From Hymenobacter tibetensis (lineage in GTDB: Bacteria; Bacteroidota; Bacteroidia; Cytophagales; Hymenobacteraceae), in NCBI RefSeq assembly GCF_022827545.1, contig NZ_CP094669.1:2322001-2386000 (forward strand): DNA of 64,000 nt. Reading direction: 5' to 3'. The position numbers were made by a program, and so were the translations under genes. The notes beneath the pieces are model-generated. The model was not told where the DNA came from and did no database searches. It saw only the letters and a list, made by a program, of their open reading frames with translations. Positions 8,664 through 17,122 of this stretch are shown piece by piece (position 1 is the first letter of the stretch; every line of letters starts with the position of its first letter).

Positions 8664-8912
8664 ATGTTCTCCTTCTTACTACTGCTGGTCCTACTAACCT
8701 GGACTCCAGCGGACCCAACAACCCCAACAACTCCGGTACCAACAACTTCGGAAACAATCATTGGGGTACCACTGCCACCAGGCTACAAAGCCAGACATCG
8801 CAGGCTAAGCCAAGTTCAGGGAAAGCAAAAGCGAGAGGATAGAAACCGCTGTCGGAACTGCTACCAGAATAACCATAACCCAGCCTGGAGCCGGTTAAGG
8901 CGTAAGCAATGA
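8664..8912 (+). CDS. Possible small secreted Thr/Pro-rich protein
   Basis: An 82-residue frame from ATG 8664 starts with a hydrophobic signal-like stretch (MFSFLLLLVLLTWTPA), continues with a Thr/Pro-rich stretch (PTTPTTPVPTTSE) and ends in a basic tail (RHRRLSQVQGKQKRED, CRNCYQNNHN). It is divergent from the preceding gene. Short length and biased composition leave doubt whether it is expressed. Confidence 0.35.
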   Translation: MFSFLLLLVLLTWTPADPTTPTTPVPTTSETIIGVPLPPGYKARHRRLSQVQGKQKREDRNRCRNCYQNNHNPAWSRLRRKQ

Positions 8913-9060
8913 AACTAATGACAGAGAGAAAATGCGAGTTAAGTGCCTGTATAAGTGCAGTTTGATTGGAATATTCATGTTTGACATTATTATAAATATT
9001 GCGTAATTCCCAACATGCAGCGCGGGGTTGCAGAACTCAACATTCTTTCCAACATATGCT

Positions 9061-9390
9061 ATGCTCAACGACGTTAAAGATGCTCTCGATTTTCTGATTG
9101 AGCGATTCAAAATAGAGAGGTACATCTACCTGGGTGTGACAGTACTTGCTTTCCTACTGCTAATAGTTTGTGCTATTATCAACTACTGGGATAAGAAAGA
9201 CTTGACAATTATCATAAGTATGCTAGGACCAGTAGGGGTGATGGGGTATTGCTGCTCTCAAATTCTGAAAATGTGGACCGATTGTCTAGACATTATCAGA
9301 CGAGTGATGGATAGAGGCACGGTAACAAGTAGTAATGCAGCAGGTAGTGTTTCCGACAAACCAAAAGGGCTAGAGCCTCAGCCGTTGTGA
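9061..9390 (+). CDS. Small two-span membrane protein, coupled to next gene
   Basis: A 109-residue protein beginning MLNDVKDALDFLIERF, with two hydrophobic segments (about residues 23-42 and 50-68) and a helical then disordered C-terminal tail. ATG 9061 is chosen over TTG 9028. Its stop TGA (9388-9390) shares one base with the ATG of the following gene, a TGATG junction that points to translational coupling and a joint function. Not recognised. Confidence 0.65.
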   Translation: MLNDVKDALDFLIERFKIERYIYLGVTVLAFLLLIVCAIINYWDKKDLTIIISMLGPVGVMGYCCSQILKMWTDCLDIIRRVMDRGTVTSSNAAGSVSDKPKGLEPQPL

Positions 9391-10187
9391 TGAATACAGA
9401 TGAACAAGATTTAAAAGCGCGAATATTATCTGAGCTAGCAGAGGAGTATGCTCCGAAGCGGAGGGTATTCTCTATTATTAGCGCAGTTTCTGTTGTGCTA
9501 ATTTTAGCTTCGATGGCTTTTATGCTTAAAGAACAATCAGACTATAGTCTTGTCAAAGAATATTTCGAGGATAAAATTCCTACTAATAGTTATCTTGTAA
9601 GTCCTTCGACTAGTGACAACAAGTTTTCAGATTTGCCATCGAAAATTGAAAAGTATTATACGAATCTATATAATGATAGTATAGCTAGTTTGAATAAAAT
9701 GATTGCATTAGAAGATACTCGTTATTTAATAGATGGTTCACATTCAAGCAGTAAGTCAATTTATAGGAGCGACTATGATTTAGACTCAGACCTAACAAAA
9801 TCTCCGCCTTCGCCTCCAATGAATAATAAAAAACGGCTTTCGCTCAAACCAAAGAACGCTAGCTATGTTAAAAGTGAAGATAAAAACTTGATTGAATCTT
9901 ACAGAGATAGCTTGCGAATTCAAAGAGAAATGTTAACACAGTTTCAGTTGAAATTAGAGCATATTAACGAACAATTAGTTGTAGCTAATAGCTATAGAGA
10001 TAGCTTAGACATAAGAGATAAAAAGATTGCAAATATGCACATGATTTTGATGGCTAGATTTGGTTCCGATACAATCGTAGCTACTAGAGAGAAAAAATTT
10101 GAAAATGAATTGTATAGAATAAACCAAAGTCAAGCTCAAGACTATAATAATAAAATAAAATTAAAAAGAAAGAACAGAAAGAATTAG
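9390..10187 (+). CDS. Single-span protein with coiled-coil region
   Basis: A 265-residue protein with an N-terminal cytoplasmic stretch, one transmembrane segment at about residues 28-46 (VFSIISAVSVVLILASMAFM), a Ser-rich low-complexity middle, and long charged helices around 165-260 (NLIESYRDSLRIQREML, LKLEHINEQLVVANSYRDSL) that look like a coiled coil, ending in a Lys/Asn-rich tail. Start ATG overlaps the previous stop. Strongly AT-rich. With its upstream two-span partner it forms a small membrane module of unknown function. Confidence 0.65.
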   Translation: MNTDEQDLKARILSELAEEYAPKRRVFSIISAVSVVLILASMAFMLKEQSDYSLVKEYFEDKIPTNSYLVSPSTSDNKFSDLPSKIEKYYTNLYNDSIASLNKMIALEDTRYLIDGSHSSSKSIYRSDYDLDSDLTKSPPSPPMNNKKRLSLKPKNASYVKSEDKNLIESYRDSLRIQREMLTQFQLKLEHINEQLVVANSYRDSLDIRDKKIANMHMILMARFGSDTIVATREKKFENELYRINQSQAQDYNNKIKLKRKNRKN

Positions 10188-10218
10188 AAGATAAATTGCT
10201 TTTTGCGTATCAATAGTT

Positions 10219-10248
10219 ATCCCTGGTTTGTAAAAACCAGGGATTTTA
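10219..10248 (+). terminator. Terminator of the two-gene membrane operon
   Basis: ATCCCTGGTTT and AAACCAGGGAT form a perfect 11-bp stem with a four-base loop, followed by TTTATTTTC. It lies 30 bp beyond the stop of the coiled-coil gene. Confidence 0.8.
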
Positions 10249-10282
10249 TTTTCATAAAATATCTTCATATATTTACCATTAT

Positions 10283-10561
10283 ATGAGCAACTTGATTAAA
10301 AGGCCAATGGGCAGGCCATCTAAGCTCACCCAGGATTTTATCCAAGCAGCTAGAACGGTTTTGTTCCGGGATAAGTCGGTTATCATCTTCACTGATGGAG
10401 AGCTTCTGGATGATATCAATGAACTCCTAGAGCCTTCGGCATAGGTGGCACAACGCACATTTGAAGGCTGAAAATTGAGGGGTGATACTGACACAATCAG
10501 TCCAATGGGACAAGACTTTCTGCGGCTTTATAAAAAAGCAGTGCGGGAACAGAAGCAATAG
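10283..10561 (+). pseudogene. Small DNA-binding-like gene with two in-frame stops
   Basis: One frame from ATG 10283 to TAG 10559-10561 reads as a continuous 92-codon protein interrupted only by TAG at 10442-10444 and TGA at 10469-10471. The first piece has GRPSKLTQDFIQAARTVLF and a acidic stretch (IIFTDGELLDDINELLEP). After the stops come AQRTFEG, then TGA where TGG (Trp) would fit, and FLRLYKKAVREQKQ. The pattern GRPxKLT ... FxxLxKKA recalls small HTH proteins similar to phage terminase small subunits found in Bacteroidota elements (recalled, not checked). Likely an inactivated gene; the C-terminal region is probably also missing. Confidence 0.6.
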
Positions 10562-11263
10562 CATTAGGTATCGCATCACTTAGGCTTTCCCTGGGTGGAC
10601 CTTCCAGGCTGACATGGGAACACTTTGAGTTACATTCCAGCAAAGGCCTAAATATGTTGCTCACATTTCTCGGCTAGGAAATTGTTGAAAATTTCTTGCG
10701 AGTAAAGGCCCCTGAAATGAGGGGGGCAATGCGTTTCTGGAGAATAAGCGGATACGCATATTAATCCCATAGTAGTACCCCTCCTCCAGGCCCTGTAGCC
10801 CCCACATAGGGGGAGGGTAAAAACTCAGATGGCCCCTTTTTCGGTACTTCTTTACCAATGTGGAATCCGTAATATCGTTTGTAGTAGTGCTATTATTGCT
10901 TATTATAAGTTTTATATGTACACAAAGGGTACCTATTGGTGGGTTTACTGCTTGATTAAGCACAGAAAAGGAGGGTTAAATAGCCTATTAAGTACAAGAT
11001 TTTTTTGAGAAAACAAACCGATAAGCAGGAGTAATATAGCCTGGTAATCCTGCTAGCTCATGCTCCACTATTGTTTGCAGGATATGCTCGTATTGAATGG
11101 GATTGCCTCTCAAGCCGGTAATTATAGACGTGGCTTCGTTAATTAGAAAAATGAACGATGAGGTTCATCAATTAATATACATAAAATATTAGCTTTGCTC
11201 TAGCCGCTGTTAACAGTAATGGTTTTGGCATTATTAGTCTTGGTTCTTCTTTAAAGTAAAATA
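10562..11263. other. Gene-free AT-rich stretch
   Basis: No gene supported. A 100-codon open frame on the minus strand (10661-10963) lacks convincing composition. A short hairpin CCCCCACATAGGGGG lies near 10799-10813. The final 100 bp before the AlbA_2 gene is AT-rich and presumably carries its promoter, without a clear consensus. Confidence 0.4.
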
Positions 11264-12307
11264 ATGAACTATTCACAAGTGTATTTTGGGAAACCGCTAG
11301 GGCAACTAATGTATGAGGATATTGAACATTTCTTTTCAACAGAAAAAGAGGAAACTGACCAACTAGAGTTTAAATCTTATAATTCAAATGGAAAATTAGA
11401 AGATAAACTTTCTGGGCTTATTGAGGGAATAACAGCTTTTTTAAATTCTAGTGGTGGTGTATTAATTTGGGGGGCACCTGAGGGCAAGAAAAATCCAATA
11501 CAAGACAGAAAGGAGAGAGTGTTTTCAGGAAACCTAACAAGCCTGCCGTTAGCTATCGAAAAGGACTGGCTGATAAGCAAAGTGTCTGATAAAATCATAC
11601 CCCTGCCAGCTGGTATCCGTGTACAACTTCTTCGCAGAGATGATTATCAGGTTTGCGTATTTGAGATTGATGAAAGTCGATATTCTCCTCATCAAACCGA
11701 TGGAAAATATTACATGCGTATTGATGGTCAAAAGAAGCCTGCCCCACATCACTATATCGAAGCACTTTTTAAGAAAATATCGTATCCTCAGTTAGAAGCA
11801 TATATTAGACCATCCAGCTTTAATAAAATTGACAAGGGCTATTCACTAAAAATATATTTTAATTTTTTTAACTTTTCTCCTTTTGAAAACGAAGAATATT
11901 TTAACTTCCGAGTATTGGTTTCAAGGGGTATGTTTATGAGGGGAGCGCCAGTAAGTAGAGGATATGCCGTTCCTGGATTTAGTAAAAGAGGAACAGAATT
12001 TAGCCCTGTTGATAGGTTGGATATACTGCATTATGGGCAAGGGCATGGAGTAACGGAAGATATTGAGTTTTACAATGAGGACATCGATAACCCAAATGGG
12101 GTGGCTAGTATAATGATTTTTTTTGGAGGGAAAAAATCTCCAATGAAGATGAATAAATATGAAATAAAGTTGATTAATCTCTCTATTGAAAATATAATGA
12201 AACCTGTTACTTTATTTACAGTTGTATTCGAAAATATGTTAATGTCGGAGTATTACAGTAGTACAGGAAAAAGCCAGTTAATTGAACAAGAAGGATATGT
12301 CAGGTAG
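11264..12307 (+). CDS. Schlafen AlbA_2-type protein
   Basis: A 347-residue protein. Residues about 30-150 match the AlbA_2 (Schlafen) pattern: ETDQLEFKSYN, then GLIEGITAFLNSSGGVLIWG, VFEIDESRYSPHQTDGKYYM and a terminal RIDGQKKPAP. The remaining part (about 165-347) is unrecognised and beta-rich. AlbA_2 proteins bind nucleic acid and, in several bacterial and eukaryotic relatives, act as RNA-cleaving or antiviral factors. It sits alone between a broken gene and the integrase, a typical cargo position, so a defence role is plausible but inferred. It converges with the integrase, 18 bp apart. Confidence 0.65.
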   Translation: MNYSQVYFGKPLGQLMYEDIEHFFSTEKEETDQLEFKSYNSNGKLEDKLSGLIEGITAFLNSSGGVLIWGAPEGKKNPIQDRKERVFSGNLTSLPLAIEKDWLISKVSDKIIPLPAGIRVQLLRRDDYQVCVFEIDESRYSPHQTDGKYYMRIDGQKKPAPHHYIEALFKKISYPQLEAYIRPSSFNKIDKGYSLKIYFNFFNFSPFENEEYFNFRVLVSRGMFMRGAPVSRGYAVPGFSKRGTEFSPVDRLDILHYGQGHGVTEDIEFYNEDIDNPNGVASIMIFFGGKKSPMKMNKYEIKLINLSIENIMKPVTLFTVVFENMLMSEYYSSTGKSQLIEQEGYVR

Positions 12308-12325
12308 TTAATCGAGTGTTAATAA

Positions 12326-13831
12326 TCAGTCAGCGAGAGCAAAGAAATCTAATTCCCGAACCGCAGCTTTGATATCATCCAATTTCTGTCCATAAAGCAT
12401 CAGTGTTGTATAATCAGTGTGACCACTGCGGCCCATTATTTCTGGAGTCGGAGTATCCAACGCAAATAGGTAACTGATATTAGTTTTCCGGCCAATATGA
12501 GACCCAATTGCGTCACAAAGCTTCTCCTTAGTAATGATTTCCCGTTTACCACAGTATTTGATAGTTGCTACCTCTCGCTGAAATGAGGGGATTCCTTGGC
12601 AGTATTCACGTAGCAATTCGATAAAGTAATAGTCCTCCATTTTGCGTAACTGGTAATTATTACGCTCTAAGATTTCCTTCATTAGTTTGGTGACTGGTAC
12701 CGTTGCTGTTATTTGTTTTCCCTTGGTTTTTTGTGGGATTATTTGAATGAATTCTCGTTGCTTCCCATCGAATTCGGTTTTTACCTGAAGTTTATCTTTA
12801 AAATTTATAAACACATCACTAATTCGGAATCCTGTTGATATCAGCATCAGCATAATATCCTTCATTCTATCGTGCCCTTTTTTATTACTATCTATTTTGT
12901 GATTCATGAATTCCCTTAACTGGTAAGGGTGTAGGAAAACCACGTTAGGCTTGCTAATTAATAACTCGAATCTGTACCTCTCATAGCTCGTGTTGAGGTT
13001 GAGGTCATGCGCGTAATACCTGAGTACGGATTTGACCTTCGACATGTAAGTTTGAATACTCTGATTGAGTATCCCTTCGCCCACCATGAAGCCCTCAAGC
13101 TGCTGGAGAGTGTCCCTGGTGACGTCTTGAATCCGGAGTGAAGGGTGGAACCGTTCAACCATCTGTGCAACAGTTTTCAGGTTGCGGATAGTAGTATCGG
13201 CTACTTTGTTCTTGCCTTTTGTGTTGTACCGTTCGAAGTAGGTAACAAATAGGTCTTCCTTGCTGTGCGTGGGAGCCTGGATGAAGCCGGTTTCGACTGC
13301 TACCTGGGTTAGCTCTTCTTCCAAGTCGGGTATCCCAGCTTTCCTGCTAGCAGCGTCCCAGGTTTTGACCTTCTCCTTGGTCTGTTCTTTAAGTTGATTG
13401 AGCTGTTGCTCTAGCTGCTTGATTTGTTGCTGGATATTGTATTCCTGGAGCTTGCTATCAATGGCTTCCTTCCCGGTTTCTAGTTCTACGGTGAACAGCT
13501 CTCGTTTCTCCCTGGTTTTTTCAGCTTCCCGGTTAGTCTTGACAAGGAGGTATTCTTGGCGCATCGTTTCCCGCTCCACTGGTACCTTCCTTTTACCCAG
13601 ATTGTCATATGCCTCCATCAAATCAGATTGGATGTGATGTAGCAGGCCATTAATTACTTTGGCGTTATCACCGTTAACTCTGCCATTACGGAGACTGTCG
13701 GGTAGAATTTGATAGCCAGTGCTGATAACCAGTTCGCATTTACCCGCCGCACCGTGCCTAAATTTGACACCCAGAGGCTGTTGCGGAATGCGGGTATTGA
13801 CTTTGCGAACAAAGACTGTGATAGTAGCCAT
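12326..13831 (-). CDS. Tyrosine recombinase (integrase)
   Basis: A 501-residue protein from ATG 13831 (MATITVFVRKVNTRIP). An N-terminal arm-type domain is followed by a long charged coiled coil (about 125-195, KQLEQQLNQLKEQTKEKVK), a SAM-like core-binding domain and the catalytic domain with Arg in TGFRISDV, Lys in KTKGK, HxxR in SHIGRKT, His in RSGHTD and nucleophile Tyr in MLYGQ. All catalytic residues are present. It would integrate and excise the element; being the last AT-rich gene before the chromosomal part, it marks the right boundary. The frame remains open to 14074, but that extension is not conserved-looking. Confidence 0.92.
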   Translation of the reverse strand: MATITVFVRKVNTRIPQQPLGVKFRHGAAGKCELVISTGYQILPDSLRNGRVNGDNAKVINGLLHHIQSDLMEAYDNLGKRKVPVERETMRQEYLLVKTNREAEKTREKRELFTVELETGKEAIDSKLQEYNIQQQIKQLEQQLNQLKEQTKEKVKTWDAASRKAGIPDLEEELTQVAVETGFIQAPTHSKEDLFVTYFERYNTKGKNKVADTTIRNLKTVAQMVERFHPSLRIQDVTRDTLQQLEGFMVGEGILNQSIQTYMSKVKSVLRYYAHDLNLNTSYERYRFELLISKPNVVFLHPYQLREFMNHKIDSNKKGHDRMKDIMLMLISTGFRISDVFINFKDKLQVKTEFDGKQREFIQIIPQKTKGKQITATVPVTKLMKEILERNNYQLRKMEDYYFIELLREYCQGIPSFQREVATIKYCGKREIITKEKLCDAIGSHIGRKTNISYLFALDTPTPEIMGRSGHTDYTTLMLYGQKLDDIKAAVRELDFFALAD

Positions 13832-14119
13832 AAGGGTTGCCTGGATAGAGGTACAAAGGTAAAACTCTGTACCTGCTCTGTACCACTCTAGGGCGAAAAT
13901 GGTACAGACCCACCCGGAATAGTGGTACATACCTGATTTGTTATCTACCTCGTAAGGGCCGAAAACATAGCGTACTACTTGATTATCATAAACAAAGAAG
14001 GACCAGCCAGCGGCCAGTCCCTCTTCCACAACCAAAACACCTAAAAATAATCTTTCTACCAAATCAGCCAACAACTTTCAGGCCAAAGATTCCATATTAG
14101 AAGGGTTGTAACACGAATT

Positions 14120-14180
14120 TTCCTTGAAAACAGAAACAGTCTCCTGCACATTGCAGGAGACTGTTTCTGTTTTCAAGGAA
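14120..14180. terminator. 29-bp perfect palindromic terminator
   Basis: TTCCTTGAAAACAGAAACAG and nine further bases (14120-14148) pair perfectly with 14152-14180 across a three-base loop. It follows the CHRD gene stop (minus strand), and lies between it and the integrase. Probably terminates transcription in both directions; it is also close to the expected element boundary. Confidence 0.75.
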
Positions 14181-14194
14181 GTGGTTTCAAAGAG

Positions 14195-16084
14195 CTATTC
14201 CTTCACCACTCTACTCACCAGCCGAGAGCCGGCAATGTCTACAGTCACGAGGTATACTCCGGGCGCTATGCCAGGCAGTTCAAGGCGAGGCTGATTAGCC
14301 CCTACTCGCACTAACACAGACTTGGTAGCTACCGTGCGGCCTAATAGGTCGGCTACGTTCACAGTGGCCGTTCCGGAGGCCCTTGACTCGAATGACAATG
14401 TAAGCTCATCCCGGAAAGGGTTCGGGTAATAGCCAAACGTTTCAGCCACCAACGCCGAAGGACCGTTGCTGAGAATAACACTCAGATTGCGGGCTCCGCG
14501 GAATACTTGGCCCCGAATTTCGCCGCCTGGGTACATATTCGTGTGAATGTTAGCATATATACTGTCGCGGCGGAACTGGAGGGCCCGACGGGCGGTGAAG
14601 TTAGCAGCGGTATTAGGCGCTGCGTTGCCGGTCGTCTGCCAGAAGCCTTCGGCCGATACGGCAGCACCACCGGTTGGATTGAAAAAAGGAGCTAGATCAA
14701 ACACAACCCCACCACTTTGATTTATCAAGCCCGTATGGAAGTGGCCGACCGTGACAGGACCTGTGAGACCGCCCCATACCATGTTGAAGTGCACGTTGCT
14801 TTGATCACGGTCCATGCTTACGAAACCAGAGCCATAGCCTGCACTGGTATTCGGAGTAGGCCGCTCCTGCGAGCCATTCATGGAGAAGGTATACCCTTCA
14901 CGGGCCAGCCGGTAAGCCTGACCTCTGATTTCACCGGTTGGGTTGGCTGCTGTTGTTAGCATTAAGTTGAAGTCACCGCGTAGTAGCGCCGCCACGTTGG
15001 CAGGTGACACTAGAAGTCCTGCATTTAGTATATTACCTTCAACTAGAGGTGTCAGATTATATCTTACGGTAGTAGAAGTATACGGCTGGCCAGCCGGGGC
15101 AATAGCAAACAAAGCACCTGTAATTGGGCCGCTTAACCCGTTGGCAACTGCATTAACATAAAGTGTGTCCAATGTAGGCGTAAGTGATAAGTTCATCGTG
15201 GCTCTGGCCGTAGTAGTAACGGCTGGCACAACCTGGGCTCCATCCAAACGGCCATCTAAATTCAGATAGCGCCCAGCCTCTGAAAATAACTGACCCCGGA
15301 TTTCACCATTTGGATTGGCGGCTGTATGAAAATTGATGTAAATATTACCAGCTTCTAAGGCTGTTATAAAAGCGGCATTCGGGGTTATTTCTCCGCTAAC
15401 GGTGTTGCCAGACACGAAAGGCAGCAAGTCTACTACTGGGGGTCCAACAGTGCCAAACGCACCCGTATGGAAGTGCGCCATTGTAATGGGACCACTTAGA
15501 TCGGTGGCCGTCGCCTGAAATTTAAGTTTGGTTTTGTCCTGGGATAAGGTGAAGATGCCTATTCCAAATGCGTCGGTACTCACTGGGGGCACTTCTTGGT
15601 CGCCGTCGAGGCCGGCAATGTATTGGATGTCGGACTCCAGCTGCACCTGTCCCCGAATTTCACCGTTTGGATTAGCGGCCGTGTGGATGTTGATATAGTA
15701 TTGCCCGGCTAGTAATGCTCGAAGCCGTGCTGGTGTTAGGTCAGTAGGTCCCGTCAAGAAACCGCGCAGTTGACTGCCGCGCACAAAACGGAACAGGTCA
15801 ATAACCGGCGGGCCAGCCACACCCGGGCGTCCGTTGTGGAGGTGAGCCATCGTAATTGCTCCACTCAGACCGTTGAATGTAGCATTCATAAAAAGCGTAT
15901 CGCGGGTCGCGTTCAGCGTGAAGCTGGCAACCCCCAAAGCACTGGTGTTTACTGCAGGTACTTCCTGGGCGCCATCAAGCCGAGCCGACAGCAGCAAATG
16001 AGCCCGTAAATGGTCGGCTTGCGAACTGATGCTGGCCAGCAGAAGAATCAAGCCGGTCAGCAAATGTGTAATGTTTTTGCGCAT
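14195..16084 (-). CDS. Four-repeat CHRD-domain protein with T9SS type A tail
   Basis: A 629-residue secreted protein. Signal peptide at 1-23. Four tandem CHRD domains follow at about 30-150, 155-275, 280-395 and 400-535; each has the family marks of a DGAQEVPA-type start, a GLSGxIT(M/G)AHxH-type centre and an ANPNGEIRGQ-type end. The third repeat has lost the central His (GLSGPITGALFAI). A linker leads to a C-terminal T9SS type A sorting domain (YYPNPFRDELTLSFE ... GVYLVTVD), which sends the protein through the outer membrane. CHRD domains occur in chordin and bacterial surface proteins; the ligand is unknown. Confidence 0.93.
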   Translation of the reverse strand: MRKNITHLLTGLILLLASISSQADHLRAHLLLSARLDGAQEVPAVNTSALGVASFTLNATRDTLFMNATFNGLSGAITMAHLHNGRPGVAGPPVIDLFRFVRGSQLRGFLTGPTDLTPARLRALLAGQYYINIHTAANPNGEIRGQVQLESDIQYIAGLDGDQEVPPVSTDAFGIGIFTLSQDKTKLKFQATATDLSGPITMAHFHTGAFGTVGPPVVDLLPFVSGNTVSGEITPNAAFITALEAGNIYINFHTAANPNGEIRGQLFSEAGRYLNLDGRLDGAQVVPAVTTTARATMNLSLTPTLDTLYVNAVANGLSGPITGALFAIAPAGQPYTSTTVRYNLTPLVEGNILNAGLLVSPANVAALLRGDFNLMLTTAANPTGEIRGQAYRLAREGYTFSMNGSQERPTPNTSAGYGSGFVSMDRDQSNVHFNMVWGGLTGPVTVGHFHTGLINQSGGVVFDLAPFFNPTGGAAVSAEGFWQTTGNAAPNTAANFTARRALQFRRDSIYANIHTNMYPGGEIRGQVFRGARNLSVILSNGPSALVAETFGYYPNPFRDELTLSFESRASGTATVNVADLLGRTVATKSVLVRVGANQPRLELPGIAPGVYLVTVDIAGSRLVSRVVKE

Positions 16085-16291
16085 ACAAATGGGGAATTAG
16101 ATGAGAGCAATATGGTAAGTGTCAGCAGCTAAGTTACACTGTAGTACTGTTCTATGATGAATTAGTTATGCTCCACAGAGTTATTATTCTGCCAGCCGCG
16201 TTATGCTTCTTACAAGCACACCACAAGGCTTGGCGTAAATTGCGGTTTTTGCCGTTTGGCGTACTCTCATTCTCCACTTCCCTCTAGCTAC

Positions 16292-16768
16292 ATGGAAGCA
16301 CCCAATCCTGACTTCATGCGCGAAGCCATTCGCCTCTCCATCGAAAAAATGCAAGCTGGTTACGGCGGGCCATTTGGCGCCGTTGTAGTAAAAGACGGTG
16401 TTATTATTGCCCGCGGCTTCAATCAGGTAACTAGCACCCACGATCCTACCTGCCATGCAGAGGTTGATGCTATCCGGAAGGCCTGCACTGCCCTTGGTAC
16501 GTTTCAACTGGACGGCTGCGACCTTTATACCTCGTGTGAACCGTGTCCGATGTGCCTGGGAGCAATTTATTGGGCCCGGCCGCGCCGCGTGTTCTACGGC
16601 AACACCAAACAAGATGCTGCGACAGTCGGGTTTGATGATCAGTTTATCTATGAAGAGATAGAAAAACCGCTGGAACAACGTCGCATACCCATGACAGAAT
16701 TACTGCGCGATGAGGCAGCAGTTGGTTTCCGTGCTTGGGAGGAAAAAGAAGAGAAAAACAAATACTAA
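16292..16768 (+). CDS. guaD: Guanine deaminase (cytidine-deaminase fold)
   Basis: A 158-residue zinc deaminase. The catalytic signature is intact: His55-Ala-Glu57 (CHAEVDAIRKA) and Cys85/Cys88 (SCEPCPMCLGAIYWARP). The C-terminal part GFDDQFIYEEIEKP followed by RRIPM matches the guanine deaminase subgroup (as in the Bacillus enzyme) rather than TadA or cytosine deaminases. It converts guanine to xanthine and ammonia in purine salvage and nitrogen scavenging. Start ATG 16292 is favoured over TTG 16256. It is transcribed divergently from the CHRD gene and has its own terminator. Confidence 0.92.
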   Translation: MEAPNPDFMREAIRLSIEKMQAGYGGPFGAVVVKDGVIIARGFNQVTSTHDPTCHAEVDAIRKACTALGTFQLDGCDLYTSCEPCPMCLGAIYWARPRRVFYGNTKQDAATVGFDDQFIYEEIEKPLEQRRIPMTELLRDEAAVGFRAWEEKEEKNKY

Positions 16769-16785
16769 GAATTATACAACAAAAG

Positions 16786-16831
16786 AACACCCCGCAATGG
16801 CAAACTCAATAGTTTGTCATTGCGGGGTGTT
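16786..16831. terminator. 21-bp stem terminator after guaD
   Basis: AACACCCCGCAATGGCAAACT (16786-16806) pairs with 16811-16831 with a single mismatch and a four-base loop CAAT; T-rich sequence follows. Confidence 0.8.
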
Positions 16832-17122
16832 TTGCATTCGCCTATCACCACCGTTGTTTATCCCCCTTTCTGTGCTATAAATAGCACAAATAGATTGTCT
16901 TTTTTTGTTTAAATAACTTTTTTGAGGTGTTTGGCTATTCTTGCCTAAGAAATAACAAAGTGCAATTGACTAACCTATTTAAGGCAGCTATATTTGTTAT
17001 GGTAGCTTGGATTTATCTAAGCTTTTGAAAGGGAAGCAGATGATTGAATATGTTGGATAGTGTCCCCCGGGCTTAGCCCCGTTTACCCCCTCTAGTTTCT
17101 ACTATACCCTGTACTGTACTAC
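16832..17122. other. AT-rich upstream region of the lectin-like gene
   Basis: Long non-coding leader; with the terminator before it the gap from guaD is 354 bp. Apart from the promoter listed separately, no further gene or structure is seen. Confidence 0.4.
16966..16996 (+). promoter_or_regulatory. Bacteroidota-type promoter (TTG-N20-TATATTTG)
   Basis: TTG at 16966-16968 and TATATTTG at 16989-16996 are separated by 20 bp, matching the TTTG/TAnnTTTG primary sigma consensus. It would give a 5' leader of about 120 nt for the 1390-residue protein gene. Confidence 0.65.

Noticed and set aside
10661..10963. 100-codon minus-strand frame in the gap before the AlbA_2 gene
   Set aside because: Low-quality composition with no motif; AT-rich non-coding sequence gives such frames by chance.
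14075..14195. Attachment site of the element
   Set aside because: No tRNA gene and no second copy of the sequence in the window, so the att core cannot be located; the left end is outside.
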